Of a stretch of DNA of 64,000 nt, positions 8,878 to 19,782 are shown one piece after another. The position numbers and the translations under genes are program-made. The DNA is taken from NCBI RefSeq assembly GCF_002368095.1, contig NZ_AP018227.1:1783359-1847358 (forward strand). The letters are read 5' to 3'. Source of the stretch: Calothrix parasitica NIES-267 (GTDB taxonomy: Bacteria > Cyanobacteriota > Cyanobacteriia > Cyanobacteriales > Nostocaceae). Each line of letters opens with the position of its first letter. Within the stretch, counting starts at the first letter, position 1. The notes beneath the pieces were generated by a model. It saw only the letters and a list, made by a program, of their open reading frames with translations, ran no database searches and was not told where the DNA came from.

Positions 8878-9654
8878 ATGGCACAGCGCTATGTGCGAGT
8901 TCAAACTACTGAAGGGATAATTTACTATGGTTTGCTACATCTTGACCTTAACGTCCAAGTAATCGATGCTCCTCCTTGGTTGCAAGGTCAGCCTACAGAT
9001 TTAATATTGCAACCAGACAGCTACCAAATCTTAGCTCCAAGTAGCCCTTCTAAAATTATTGCGGTGGGCAAAAATTATGCCGAACATGCCGCAGAAATGG
9101 GTAGTAAAGTACCAGAAGAACCTTTAATCTTTTTGAAACCACCTACTTGTATTATTCCCTCAGAAGGCGAAATTCAATATCCAGAAGTTTCACAACGGGT
9201 AGACTATGAAGGAGAATTAGCATTACTTATTGGTGAAGCAGCGACAAAATGTAGTCCACAGTCTGCCCAAAGCAAAATCTGGGGTTATACCATTGCTAAT
9301 GATGTGACAGCAAGAGATTTGCAAAAACGCGATAACCAGTGGACTCGTGCCAAAGGTTTTGATACTTTTTGTCCTTTAGGACCCTGGATTGTCAGAGAGG
9401 TAAGTCCTGGTGCTAGGCTGCAAACTTTTTTGAACAACAACGAAACTCCCGTTCAATCCGCTTGCATTGACCAAATGGTTTTCTCTCCCGAAACTATAGT
9501 GTCTTACATTAGTCAGGTAATGACTCTACTGCCGGGAGATGTAATATTAACAGGTACACCTTTGGGAGTTGGCCCATTAAATCATGGAGACCGTATACGC
9601 ATTGAAATAGAAGGTATTGGTCGTTTAGAAAATACTGTGGCAGCTAAAAAATAA
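8878..9654 (+). CDS. Fumarylacetoacetate hydrolase family protein
   Basis: A 258-residue FAH-fold enzyme. KIIAVGKNYAEHAAEMG (about residue 60) starts the catalytic core. YEGELALLIG supplies the paired acidic metal ligands, and IANDVTARDLQ with KGFDTFCPLGPW the third ligand and the substrate pocket. The C terminus has the usual GDVILTGTPLGVGPL. Family members hydrolyse or decarboxylate beta-diketo acids such as acylpyruvates or oxaloacetate; which one cannot be read from the sequence. There is an N-terminal extension of about 55 residues before the core, common in bacterial members. It is a single-gene unit convergent with the Tic20-like gene. Confidence 0.9.
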   Translation: MAQRYVRVQTTEGIIYYGLLHLDLNVQVIDAPPWLQGQPTDLILQPDSYQILAPSSPSKIIAVGKNYAEHAAEMGSKVPEEPLIFLKPPTCIIPSEGEIQYPEVSQRVDYEGELALLIGEAATKCSPQSAQSKIWGYTIANDVTARDLQKRDNQWTRAKGFDTFCPLGPWIVREVSPGARLQTFLNNNETPVQSACIDQMVFSPETIVSYISQVMTLLPGDVILTGTPLGVGPLNHGDRIRIEIEGIGRLENTVAAKK

Positions 9655-9735
9655 ATATCTGGCAATACCTGGAAATATCTTGAAATATCTGACCAAGCGC
9701 CATACTAAAAATGCAGATTGAATCTATGCCAAATT

Positions 9736-10212
9736 TTAACGTACCTGGGCATACACTGCATCAGATATTACAGGAACTTCTGCGTAATGCCCCATAACAG
9801 TTCTCGCAATAGAATATACAACCGATGCTAGTACGCCTACAAAAATTATAGTAAACAAAGTTTGCATGACGAAAGCTCCAGCACTAAATACGCTCAACAA
9901 ATCGGTTAAGATTCCAAACAAGAAAATCCCAATATTCAAGATTATTGCTTGCATAGTATTGAAACGTATAAAATGACTAATTCGCTCGTTTCTTACAACT
10001 AGAATTAGTAAAGCAAAGAAAATAATCAGACCAGAATAACGAACGCCGTAATAAACTTTTATTAAAGGCGTTAACGGTAAATATATTAATCCTAATACTG
10101 GAAACAGTTCCATCAAAAAGCTGCCCTGGGCAAATACCGCAACTACAGGGAGCAAATAAGGTAGGCAAGCAAGAATTCTATCTTTAAAATTTGTAGACCC
10201 GCGCCAAGTCAT
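9736..10212 (-). CDS. Tic20-like membrane protein
   Basis: A 158-residue membrane protein with four predicted membrane segments (about residues 14-35, 55-78, 88-108, 112-137). RILACLPYLLPVVAVF, the YYGVRYSGLIIFFALLI segment and RFNTMQAIILNIGIFL match the Tic20 family. Tic20 is a channel component of the chloroplast inner-envelope import machinery, and cyanobacteria carry homologues whose own role is unclear. The protein sits in the inner or thylakoid membrane. The start at 10212 gives MTWRGSTNFKDRI directly before the first segment. It is a single-gene unit. Confidence 0.85.
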   Translation of the reverse strand: MTWRGSTNFKDRILACLPYLLPVVAVFAQGSFLMELFPVLGLIYLPLTPLIKVYYGVRYSGLIIFFALLILVVRNERISHFIRFNTMQAIILNIGIFLFGILTDLLSVFSAGAFVMQTLFTIIFVGVLASVVYSIARTVMGHYAEVPVISDAVYAQVR

Positions 10213-10293
10213 ACTGCGTTCTCCTATGTCTGATTTTATTAACCGTATGAACCTAGAATAACGCAGTCGCTTGGTTTGTAGTTTGATTTTTAT

Positions 10294-10503
10294 TTAAAAT
10301 TCATCCCGGTCTATGTTCGCAATGCGGAAGCCCATAGTACATTCATGCCAATCTGCTTGTTGTTCGGTAATTTTTTTCACAGCTTGTCCGCAGCTTAATT
10401 TACCATTATACCAGCGCGGTCTACCACTTTTATCAGCAAGTACACAAGACTGACAAACGTTTTGAGGGGCGATAAGTTGCTCTTTTATTAAAATGACTAA
10501 CAT
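10294..10503 (-). CDS. Small Cys-containing protein of unknown function
   Basis: A 69-residue protein with four cysteines in a CQSC (C-x2-C) ... SCGQ ... ECTM arrangement and GRPRWYNGKLSCGQ between them. The spacing could fit a single zinc or Fe-S site, but no known zinc-ribbon family is recognised. The N terminus (MLVILIKEQL) is mildly hydrophobic. ATG start, with no clear Shine-Dalgarno sequence. It is 81 bp upstream of the Tic20-like gene on the same strand, so co-transcription is possible. Composition and domain-like spacing favour a real gene. Confidence 0.6.
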   Translation of the reverse strand: MLVILIKEQLIAPQNVCQSCVLADKSGRPRWYNGKLSCGQAVKKITEQQADWHECTMGFRIANIDRDEF

Positions 10504-10571
10504 ATAATACCCGTTAAAATGAATCTTGATTTTGATTAAAATTTATCTTAGAGCTAAATTTAAGAAAGATA

Positions 10572-10728
10572 CGACTTACGCAACCGACACATTTTCCTTG
10601 TAGGGGAGGCAAAAAGGGGTGTAGATAATATCCCCATTTATTGCCGTTGCTATGACACTTTGATTAAATTTCAATGTAGTAGGCTTTGTAGTGTCACGTA
10701 CAGCCGAGTGCTGTGACAATTGCGTACT
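10572..10728. repeat. R1 MITE-like element, copy 3 (right end degraded)
   Basis: Starts CGACTTACGCAACCGACAC and ends GACAATTGCGTA, after which the terminal repeat is lost. The interior has GTGTCACG and GTGCTGTGACA strings that pair with each other. It differs in its interior from the copy at 2709. Confidence 0.6.
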
Positions 10729-10840
10729 GAAAGATTTTATCTTTGTTTTTGTAAGAGTTTATATTTTTCTATTTTTAAGTAGATGTTGATTTTAATCAAC
10801 AAAATCTTTAACTCCAAATAGCTCGTCGCTAAATTTACTT

Positions 10841-10963
10841 AGGACTTACGCAACCGGCACATTTTTTTGTAGGGTGCTGTGACACTTTGAAAATGCCCGA
10901 ACGTAGTAATAATGTTTTGAGTGTCACGCACCACCCAAGTGTTGTGACAATTGCGTAAGTCCT
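10841..10963. repeat. R1 MITE-like element, copy 4
   Basis: A 123-bp element with perfect 13-bp terminal inverted repeats AGGACTTACGCAA (10841-10853) and TTGCGTAAGTCCT (10951-10963). The interior GGTGCTGTGACAC and GTGTCACGCACC arms form a second stem. The remaining part of 10504-11247 is AT-rich with no gene; it includes the HIP1 octamer near 11213 just before glyA. Confidence 0.75.
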
Positions 10964-11247
10964 GTTACTAACGATTTTATTTTATGGGTTAAGAATGAAA
11001 ATTTGTTGAATTTTCGTAAAAAGTAATACATTAAAACATTTATTAAGCTTTTTCTTTACTTGACTATAGTAGTTATTTCTCAGTGCTTAATAATAGACAA
11101 ACTAGCCGCAAACAAACTTTAAAGCACCGAACTACTTTTTTTAATTTCTTGAGTTATAAATTCAGGCGACTTCTCACCTTCAGTCTTGTGCTGATAGAAT
11201 TTTATTCTGTGCGATCGCACAAATTTTCACGGAATAAATAACTGACA

Positions 11248-12531
11248 GTGACTAAAACTAATTCAGATTTCCTTGCAGTTTCTGACCCTACAGTGGCAGA
11301 GTTGATTAATGACGAACTAAAGCGTCAACAAGACCATTTGGAGTTGATTGCTTCTGAAAACTTCACTTCTGCGGCTGTGCTGGCTGCTCAAGGTTCAGTA
11401 TTGACGAATAAATACGCTGAAGGACTACCTGGCAAGCGTTACTACGGCGGTTGTGGAGTAATTGACGAAATTGAGCAAATAGCAATCGACCGCGCTAAAC
11501 AGCTATTTGGTGCGGCTCATGCCAACGTTCAGCCTCATTCTGGAGCGCAAGCCAATTTTGCGGTATTCCTAACTTTGTTAGAACCTGGTGACAAAATCAT
11601 GGGAATGGATTTGTCTCATGGAGGACACCTTACCCATGGTTCACCAGTAAATGTTTCGGGTAAGTGGTTTGAGGTTTGTCATTACGGTGTTAATCAAGAA
11701 ACCGAACAGCTAGACTACGAGCAAATCCGCGAGCAGGCGCTAAGGGAGCGTCCAAAGCTCTTGATTTGTGGATATTCGGCTTATCCTCGCGTGATTGATT
11801 TTCAGAAATTCCGTAGCATTGCAGATGAAGTTGGTGCTTACTTGCTAGCGGATATTGCTCACATTGCTGGTTTGGTGGCTGCTGGTCTGCATCCAAATCC
11901 CGTTCCTTATTGCGATGTAGTAACTACAACTACTCATAAAACCTTACGCGGTCCAAGAGGTGGTTTAATCTTGACTCGCGATGCTGACATGGGTAAAAAG
12001 TTTGATAAGTCAGTTTTCCCCGGTACTCAAGGTGGTCCCTTAGAGCATGTGATTGCTGGTAAAGCAGTCGCATTTGGGGAAGCTCTCAAGCCAGAATTTA
12101 AAGATTATTCTGCTGCTGTAATTGAAAATGCTCGTGCTTTAGCTAATCAATTGCAAACTAGGAATTTAAAAATTGTTTCCAACGGTACAGAAAATCATCT
12201 GATGCTCGTAGATTTACGATGTATTGGCATGACTGGTAAGAAAGCAGACCAATTAGTCAGCGGTGTAAATATTACTGCGAATAAAAATACAGTTCCTTTT
12301 GACCCAGAATCTCCCTTTGTTACGAGCGGTTTAAGATTAGGTTCTCCTGCTATGACAACAAGAGGAATGGGAGTCACGGAATTTACTGAAATCGGTAATA
12401 TTATTGCTGACCGTTTGTTAAATCCCGATTCAGACGAGATTGCTGAAGATTGTAAAAAGCGGGTAGCGTCTTTATGTAAAAGCTTCCCCTTGTACGAACA
12501 CATTGGGATTCCTGTACCAGCTTTAGCATAA
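11248..12531 (+). CDS. glyA: Serine hydroxymethyltransferase
   Basis: A 427-residue PLP enzyme that interconverts serine and glycine with tetrahydrofolate, feeding one-carbon metabolism and, in phototrophs, photorespiratory glycine use. LIASENFTS, the [17 protein letters not shown] substrate loop and [14 protein letters not shown] with the PLP-binding lysine (about residue 231) are all present, and length is normal. The start is GTG at 11248; no ATG lies between it and the conserved core, and the resulting N terminus is of usual length. It is a single-gene unit, ending in a clear terminator. Confidence 0.97.
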   Translation: MTKTNSDFLAVSDPTVAELINDELKRQQDHLELIASENFTSAAVLAAQGSVLTNKYAEGLPGKRYYGGCGVIDEIEQIAIDRAKQLFGAAHANVQPHSGAQANFAVFLTLLEPGDKIMGMDLSHGGHLTHGSPVNVSGKWFEVCHYGVNQETEQLDYEQIREQALRERPKLLICGYSAYPRVIDFQKFRSIADEVGAYLLADIAHIAGLVAAGLHPNPVPYCDVVTTTTHKTLRGPRGGLILTRDADMGKKFDKSVFPGTQGGPLEHVIAGKAVAFGEALKPEFKDYSAAVIENARALANQLQTRNLKIVSNGTENHLMLVDLRCIGMTGKKADQLVSGVNITANKNTVPFDPESPFVTSGLRLGSPAMTTRGMGVTEFTEIGNIIADRLLNPDSDEIAEDCKKRVASLCKSFPLYEHIGIPVPALA

Positions 12532-12652
12532 ATAGATTAATCCTTGAGTTAATCCCTGAGTGCTTCTTTACAAGGAAGTAAGCAAGCTATTAAGCAGTCA
12601 AAGCTGGATTTGTACAACTAAAAACCGTTATATTTTCAGCTTTTAATTAATT

Positions 12653-12678
12653 CCCCCTTTCTTTTAGGGGGTTTTTTT
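12653..12678 (+). terminator. Rho-independent terminator of glyA
   Basis: CCCCC (12653-12657) pairs with GGGGG (12667-12671), with flanking T/A pairs, followed by seven T. It lies about 120 bp after the glyA stop. Confidence 0.75.
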
Positions 12679-12920
12679 ATGCTTGTAAGTAAGTCGGCAC
12701 AAATAAAGTATCGCTATGTAACATGCAGGTAAATTGCCTTAAACCTTTATCGTTAATTGCTACTTGTTACTCCCTGGTCTTAACTACGATTTTCAACATC
12801 GACCTACTTAAAGCGACTCGTTCATTTTTTCTCAACTGTTGGGAGACGTAAAATTATCACCATTAGGTCACGCTACGCTAATAGGTCTCTACAATCCGTG
12901 GAAATTGATGTGATGAATTA

Positions 12921-13031
12921 CTAGTACCGCTTCGCGGAAGTAAGAAGTAATAAGTAAGAAGTAAAAAGTTTGATTTTATAGGCTTTTCAGCCATTTTGAA
13001 TGGTTGCCTTATTTAAGCCGTGATGTACTAA
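12921..13031. repeat. MITE-like element R2 (ACTAGTAC ends), short copy 1
   Basis: Begins CTAGTACCGCTTCGCGGAAG and ends AAGCCGTGATGTACTA. It is about 111 bp and lacks the roughly 36-bp central palindrome seen in the 147-bp copies at 22364-22510 and 30071-30217. The end repeats are imperfect beyond ACTAGTAC. No transposase is encoded. Confidence 0.7.
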
Positions 13032-13054
13032 GTAAGTGAACAAAAATATTTACC

Positions 13055-13126
13055 GTCATTACGAGCGAAGCGAAGTAATCCTAACCCTTGCGATTGCTTC
13101 GTTTCACTCCGTTCCACTCGCAATGA
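13055..13126. repeat. R4 repeat (GTCATTACGAG...CTCGCAATGAC)
   Basis: A 72-bp palindromic unit with 11-bp near-perfect ends and an internal GCGAAGCGAAG / CTTCGTTTC pair. It is related to 2732-2807 and 7629-7695 and sits 24 bp after the R2 element. The remainder of 12532-13384 shows no gene. Confidence 0.65.
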
Positions 13127-13384
13127 CATTGTGTAATTAATTTTGTTTGATTACTTGGTATCCTGTATAACTTACGTGTTGCGAGCATTTCGTTCTCTAG
13201 TGAATAAAATGCAGAATATTTTGATTACCAGGAATCTATGTTTTTAATAAAATTCTAAATGCATTTAAAAATGTATCATTCCTATGCTGACAACTATATA
13301 AATCTTAGTAGTAATAGAACAATGCGATTTTCTATTCAATCTAATTTATCTATTTGTCTTATACAGTAAACAAGCGATTTTTTT

Positions 13385-14434
13385 ATGCAGATGCTACCTG
13401 CCCAGATTTATCATCTCATAGCCTTCTTACTGGCTGCTGTAGTGGTTCTCTGGACTACTCCTGATGTCAAAAATATTGGTATAAGAAGCGGACGTTTAGA
13501 TAAACCTTCGGAGCGAAAAGTTCATCAACGTCCAATGGTACGTCTTGGTGGAGTGTCAATTTTTGCAGGTACTATAATTTCTTTGTTAATGGTTTGGTGG
13601 TTGGGTGGATTTGGATTTTTACCACCTGATAAGGAATGGCAAATATGGGGTGTAACTCTTGGTGGTTTGGCTTTTTTCCTGATTGGTTTAGCTGATGATT
13701 TATTTAATTTGTCCCCTTTGGTGCGCTTGACGATCCAAACTTTTGTAGCGGGTTGTGCGTGGAAAGCAGGGGTAAGCATTGATTTCCTTAGCATTCCTAC
13801 AGGAGGATTAATTCATTTAGGTTGGTTAAGTTTACCAATTACCATTATTTGGTTAGTAGGTATGGTAAATGCAATCAACTGGATTGATGGTTTAGATGGT
13901 TTAGCTGCTGGTGTATCTGGAATTGCGGCTATGGTAATGCTGATTGTCGCTTTGTTCATGCAGCAGCCAGCAGCAGCTTTAATCGCAGCAGCCCTTGCTG
14001 GGGCTACGTTTGGATTTCTCCGATATAATTTCAATCCCGCACAAATTTTTATGGGAGATGGAGGTTCTTATTTTATTGGATTCACTTTAGCTTCGGTGGG
14101 AGTCATCGGTCTGGTGAAAATACCTGCTGTGACTGCGGTATTGCTACCTTACGTCATTTTGGCCGTACCAATTGTTGATATGTCAACTGTAATTCTGGGG
14201 CGAATTTTACAAGGTAAATCACCGTTTCTTGCGGATAAAACTCACTTACACCATAGATTGCTTGAAGCTGGTTTGTCTCATCGATTGACAGTTTTATTTA
14301 TTTATTCTTTAACTTTATGGGTTGGTAGTTTAGCATTAGCGATTGCTGGTATACCCAGCGGTACTATTTATGCTTGTGGTAGCACTTCTTTGCTGAGTTA
14401 TACATCTTGGCGTGCTTGGAAACGATTACGATAA
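13385..14434 (+). CDS. WecA/TagO-like polyprenyl-phosphate sugar-1-phosphate transferase
   Basis: A 349-residue membrane enzyme of the MraY/WecA (GT4-type phosphoglycosyltransferase) family with about ten membrane segments. It should load a HexNAc-1-phosphate onto undecaprenyl phosphate, starting a polysaccharide on the inner face of the membrane. GLADDLFNL (DDxxD-like), NWIDGLDGLAAG, FMGDGGSYFIG and DKTHLHHRLLEAG (His motif) are the family's catalytic motifs in order. The start at 13385 is ATG, with another Met two codons later. It may initiate the glycan made by the exopolysaccharide locus 8-20 kb away, which is inference. Confidence 0.93.
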   Translation: MQMLPAQIYHLIAFLLAAVVVLWTTPDVKNIGIRSGRLDKPSERKVHQRPMVRLGGVSIFAGTIISLLMVWWLGGFGFLPPDKEWQIWGVTLGGLAFFLIGLADDLFNLSPLVRLTIQTFVAGCAWKAGVSIDFLSIPTGGLIHLGWLSLPITIIWLVGMVNAINWIDGLDGLAAGVSGIAAMVMLIVALFMQQPAAALIAAALAGATFGFLRYNFNPAQIFMGDGGSYFIGFTLASVGVIGLVKIPAVTAVLLPYVILAVPIVDMSTVILGRILQGKSPFLADKTHLHHRLLEAGLSHRLTVLFIYSLTLWVGSLALAIAGIPSGTIYACGSTSLLSYTSWRAWKRLR

Positions 14435-14873
14435 CTAGGAGGGAGGGAACGGAAGAAGATTATTGTGGCGATATTAAGTTCGTTCCCTATTCCTTACTTA
14501 TATATTTTTAAATCCTCTTATAAATTAAGTATTGCAAAGCTTTAGCAAAAATATATACAAATATAATCAAATATATTACTGCTCCACCACGACAATGTTC
14601 GGTCTGGATTTTTGTTACGTGTAATGTATTAGCTTATAGTTATTAACTCTTAATCAAAATTAAGACTTTACAGGCTCCTTTAAGAACTCTTCATCAGCTT
14701 TTCAAAAAATGGCTGTAGATGCAAAGAAATAATTAACAGACAGTATTTTTGTAGCATTATTTACTTTTAAATCTTAGGATTTTCATAGATAAACATCTAA
14801 TATTACGCTAGCATATAAGAAAATCTACTGGTATTAATAAAAGTTTTTTACAAAGATATTGTAGAAAAATATT
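14435..14873. other. AT-rich spacer
   Basis: Just after the WecA-like gene, GGGAACG (near 14446) can pair with CGTTCCC (near 14480) across a long loop, a weak terminator candidate. The rest is AT-rich and holds no gene that can be supported. Confidence 0.35.
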
Positions 14874-15827
14874 ATGGTTAATAAATTTATCAACTTCTCG
14901 ACTATGTGGTCGCAAATGTACGACCACTGTTATGAGAACTATAAGGGTTTGAGAAAAAATCCTAAATGGCTGTTGATGCGTAAAATGAGTAGATTTCAGA
15001 CTGGAAGGACTATGATGAAATATTTAACTCGTAGTTCGGTAAAGTCAGATGAATTTTCTTTAACAAATAAATATTCTGTTTTCACTCCAATTGATATAGA
15101 TGAAGCTGTTATACAGCTAAAAAAAGAAGGTTTTTATTTAGGCTTACAGCTACCTAAAATACTGGTTGAAGAAATCGTCGATTTTGCTAAAAATAGTGTT
15201 TGTTATGGTAATCGAAAATCACAGCTAGGATTTTATTACGACCAAAAAGCAGCTATCAAAACTCAATCAGCAAAAGATATAAAAGTTGGTTGCTATTTCA
15301 ATACAGCACAACTTTGTCCTGCTATTGCTAAATTACAAAATGATTCGCAGTTGTTAGCAATAGCAGCTAAATATTTAGAAAAAGAACCAATACACCAAGG
15401 AAATCAGCTTTGGTGGAGTTTTGCGGGGGAATCTTCAGAATGGCAACGCAGACAAAATGCACAAATGTTTCACTATGATTTAGATGATTATAAATTCTTG
15501 AAATTTTTCTTTTATTTAACCGATGTAGATAATCAAAGCGGTCCTCACATTTGCGTGCGTGCTAGTCATAAATATAAAAAGTTTTCTCATGTGTTGTTAC
15601 GTAAAAGAGAAAAAGATAAAGAGATTATTGATTTTTATGGTGAAGATTCTGTGGTAACTATTTGTGGTCAGGCTGGTTTTGGATTTGTAGAAGACCCTCT
15701 CTGTTTTCATAAAGGACTCACTCCCACTCATAAAGACCGTCTTTTACTGCAAATAGAGTTTGCTACAACCGATTACGGAATGCAAAACGATAATAGAGAA
15801 ACTTCTGGTTTTCAAGTTTTGAATTAA
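14874..15827 (+). CDS. PhyH-like Fe(II)/2-oxoglutarate-dependent oxygenase (putative)
   Basis: A 317-residue protein. The second half has the jelly-roll signature of phytanoyl-CoA dioxygenase-type enzymes: H200-Y-D202 in FHYDLDD, a distal H279 in LCFHKGLTP, and R289 in HKDRLLLQIEF for binding 2-oxoglutarate. LTDVDNQSGPHICVRASHK between them is the usual strand and turn. The first 80 residues (basic, with MWSQMYDHCYENY) have no recognised match. The reaction would be hydroxylation of an unknown substrate. Neighbours (WecA-like, carotenoid genes) do not settle it. ATG start; single-gene unit. Confidence 0.65.
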   Translation: MVNKFINFSTMWSQMYDHCYENYKGLRKNPKWLLMRKMSRFQTGRTMMKYLTRSSVKSDEFSLTNKYSVFTPIDIDEAVIQLKKEGFYLGLQLPKILVEEIVDFAKNSVCYGNRKSQLGFYYDQKAAIKTQSAKDIKVGCYFNTAQLCPAIAKLQNDSQLLAIAAKYLEKEPIHQGNQLWWSFAGESSEWQRRQNAQMFHYDLDDYKFLKFFFYLTDVDNQSGPHICVRASHKYKKFSHVLLRKREKDKEIIDFYGEDSVVTICGQAGFGFVEDPLCFHKGLTPTHKDRLLLQIEFATTDYGMQNDNRETSGFQVLN

Positions 15828-16153
15828 ACAGAGCAGGGCTTATGCTTCACCGTTAGCGGCCATAACACTATGAAAATTAGGTCTGTGCCAACCAGCGAAA
15901 CCAGCCATTTTATTCTTTGAATCTGTTAAATATACGTTTATTAAAATCGCCATTTTCTATCTGCTATTCCCCGTGTTCCTGACAGGTAATTGCCCAACTC
16001 TTTAGATTAAACGGAACGGCGCAAATAACCAATAAATACGATTGAACGGCAAAAATTTGGAAAAACCTTGGGATTGTAAATGCAAAATGTAACGGAATGC
16101 AAAGTATAATGAAAACTACTAAAAACAGAAATACATTAAATCCAGAAAGGTAA
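15828..16153. other. Upstream region of crtP
   Basis: 326 bp before the carotenoid genes. A perfect TATAAT sits at 16105-16110, 44 bp before the crtP ATG, but no good -35 hexamer is at the right distance. A purine-rich GAAAGG lies just before the crtP start. No gene is seen. Confidence 0.4.
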
Positions 16154-18512
<2,359 letters not shown>

Positions 18513-18635
18513 GGTATAAACAATATAGCCGCATTAGGATATAAAGCTGTAACAAGAGTGTATATATAATGCAGGCTAGTCTCAGTATTGACTTGTCCTA
18601 AGTTATCTGCTAACATTCATATTTGTTACTGCTAA

Positions 18636-18724
18636 GGAGAGGTGGCTGAGTGGTTGAAAGCGGCTCCCTGCTAAGGAGTTATGGGGTTAAAACCCCATCG
18701 AGGGTTCGAATCCCTCCCTCTCCG
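18636..18724 (+). tRNA. tRNA-Ser (anticodon GCU)
   Basis: The acceptor stem GGAGAGG (18636-18642) pairs fully with CCTCTCC (18717-18723), followed by discriminator G. The anticodon stem GCTCC/GGAGT encloses loop CTGCTAA, giving anticodon GCU, which reads AGC/AGU serine codons. A long variable arm (ATGGGGTT..AACCCCAT) is typical of class II tRNA-Ser, and the T-loop GGTTCGAATCC is standard. CCA is not encoded. It lies alone between crtB and the barrel protein gene. Confidence 0.97.
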
Positions 18725-18927
18725 TTACTAATTTGAAAAAATCTTTGTAATTTTATCAAGTTAGCTATCAATTTAATCAAAGAAAAGGAGTAGTACACTT
18801 GAACATAGGTTTAAGTATGGTACTCCTTTTCTGAATGTGCACCCATCAAAAGAGTTGGGAGTTTTCTGCTTCGTTCGGTAAGGAGAAAAATTTAATTTCT
18901 CCTATTTTCCGAACTAGTGATTAAATT

Positions 18928-19782
18928 TTAGAAACCTCTAAAGTTGTAGCCGACCCCTATAGAAACACCAAGGTCAGTTTCGTCAAAAAATGCTGCATTA
19001 ATAGCTGCTGTCGCTGTTAATTTATCAGTTAGCGGTACATCTACGCCACCAGTAACCAAGAAACTTAATTCTGAGTCATCCCCAGTTGCTACAGCTACAC
19101 CAGCTCCAACATAGGGAGAAAAAGGTAATGCTTCACTGAACGGGTCTGAACTCTCGAAGGAAAAGTCATAGGTAACAGGAGCTAAAATTACTGTATCGTC
19201 CCCAAGTACGACTGAAGGACGTATCGATAAAATATCTGTAACTCCAATTTTACTGATAATCATAAAGTTACCGTCACCTAAAGCGGAATCACCACCTAAG
19301 CCAAGATTCCCTGCTACTCCTATGTAGCTAGAACCACCCCGAGTAGAACCCCCAAAATCAATATCCGCTTGAGCTAATTCCGAAGAAATAGATTGACTTA
19401 GATTTGCTCGGGTCGTCTGAGTATCAGAAGATGGGTACCGAGCATTAAGACTAGCGGATGAAGTTGATGATGTACCGGGAATGGGTGTTGATTTCTCAAC
19501 TTTCTGGGTTACTGTCTCAGATGCGAGTAATTCTGGTGTTACTAATTCTCGATTAACCGATATATTTGATTCTTTAGCAGTTTCATTAGAGAAACTAGGG
19601 CTAAAATGTTCGACTCCTGTATTTTGCTGTTCGGAAGAAACTTGGTTTGATTGTACGAACTGTTCGCTACTGGTTTTTTTTGCTGTTTGAGCAGAAACCG
19701 ATAAAACACTACTTAATAATGCAACAGTAGCTAAACTAAGCGAAAAAACGCTTTTACGAAGAAATTTGATACTCACGTTCAC
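18928..19782 (-). CDS. Outer-membrane beta-barrel-like protein with Ser/Thr-rich linker
   Basis: A 284-residue exported protein. Residues 1-31 form a classical signal peptide (basic N terminus, hydrophobic core, cleavage after SVSA). Residues 32-135 are Ser/Thr/Gln-rich low-complexity sequence. From about 140 the pattern alternates polar and hydrophobic residues in Gly-rich strands (SYIGVAGNLGLGG, PYVGAGVAVATGDD, LGVSIGVGYNFRGF), and the last residue is Phe, as for substrates of the BAM insertion machinery. It is probably a small outer-membrane barrel; the ligand is unknown. It is a single-gene unit. Confidence 0.75.
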   Translation of the reverse strand: MNVSIKFLRKSVFSLSLATVALLSSVLSVSAQTAKKTSSEQFVQSNQVSSEQQNTGVEHFSPSFSNETAKESNISVNRELVTPELLASETVTQKVEKSTPIPGTSSTSSASLNARYPSSDTQTTRANLSQSISSELAQADIDFGGSTRGGSSYIGVAGNLGLGGDSALGDGNFMIISKIGVTDILSIRPSVVLGDDTVILAPVTYDFSFESSDPFSEALPFSPYVGAGVAVATGDDSELSFLVTGGVDVPLTDKLTATAAINAAFFDETDLGVSIGVGYNFRGF

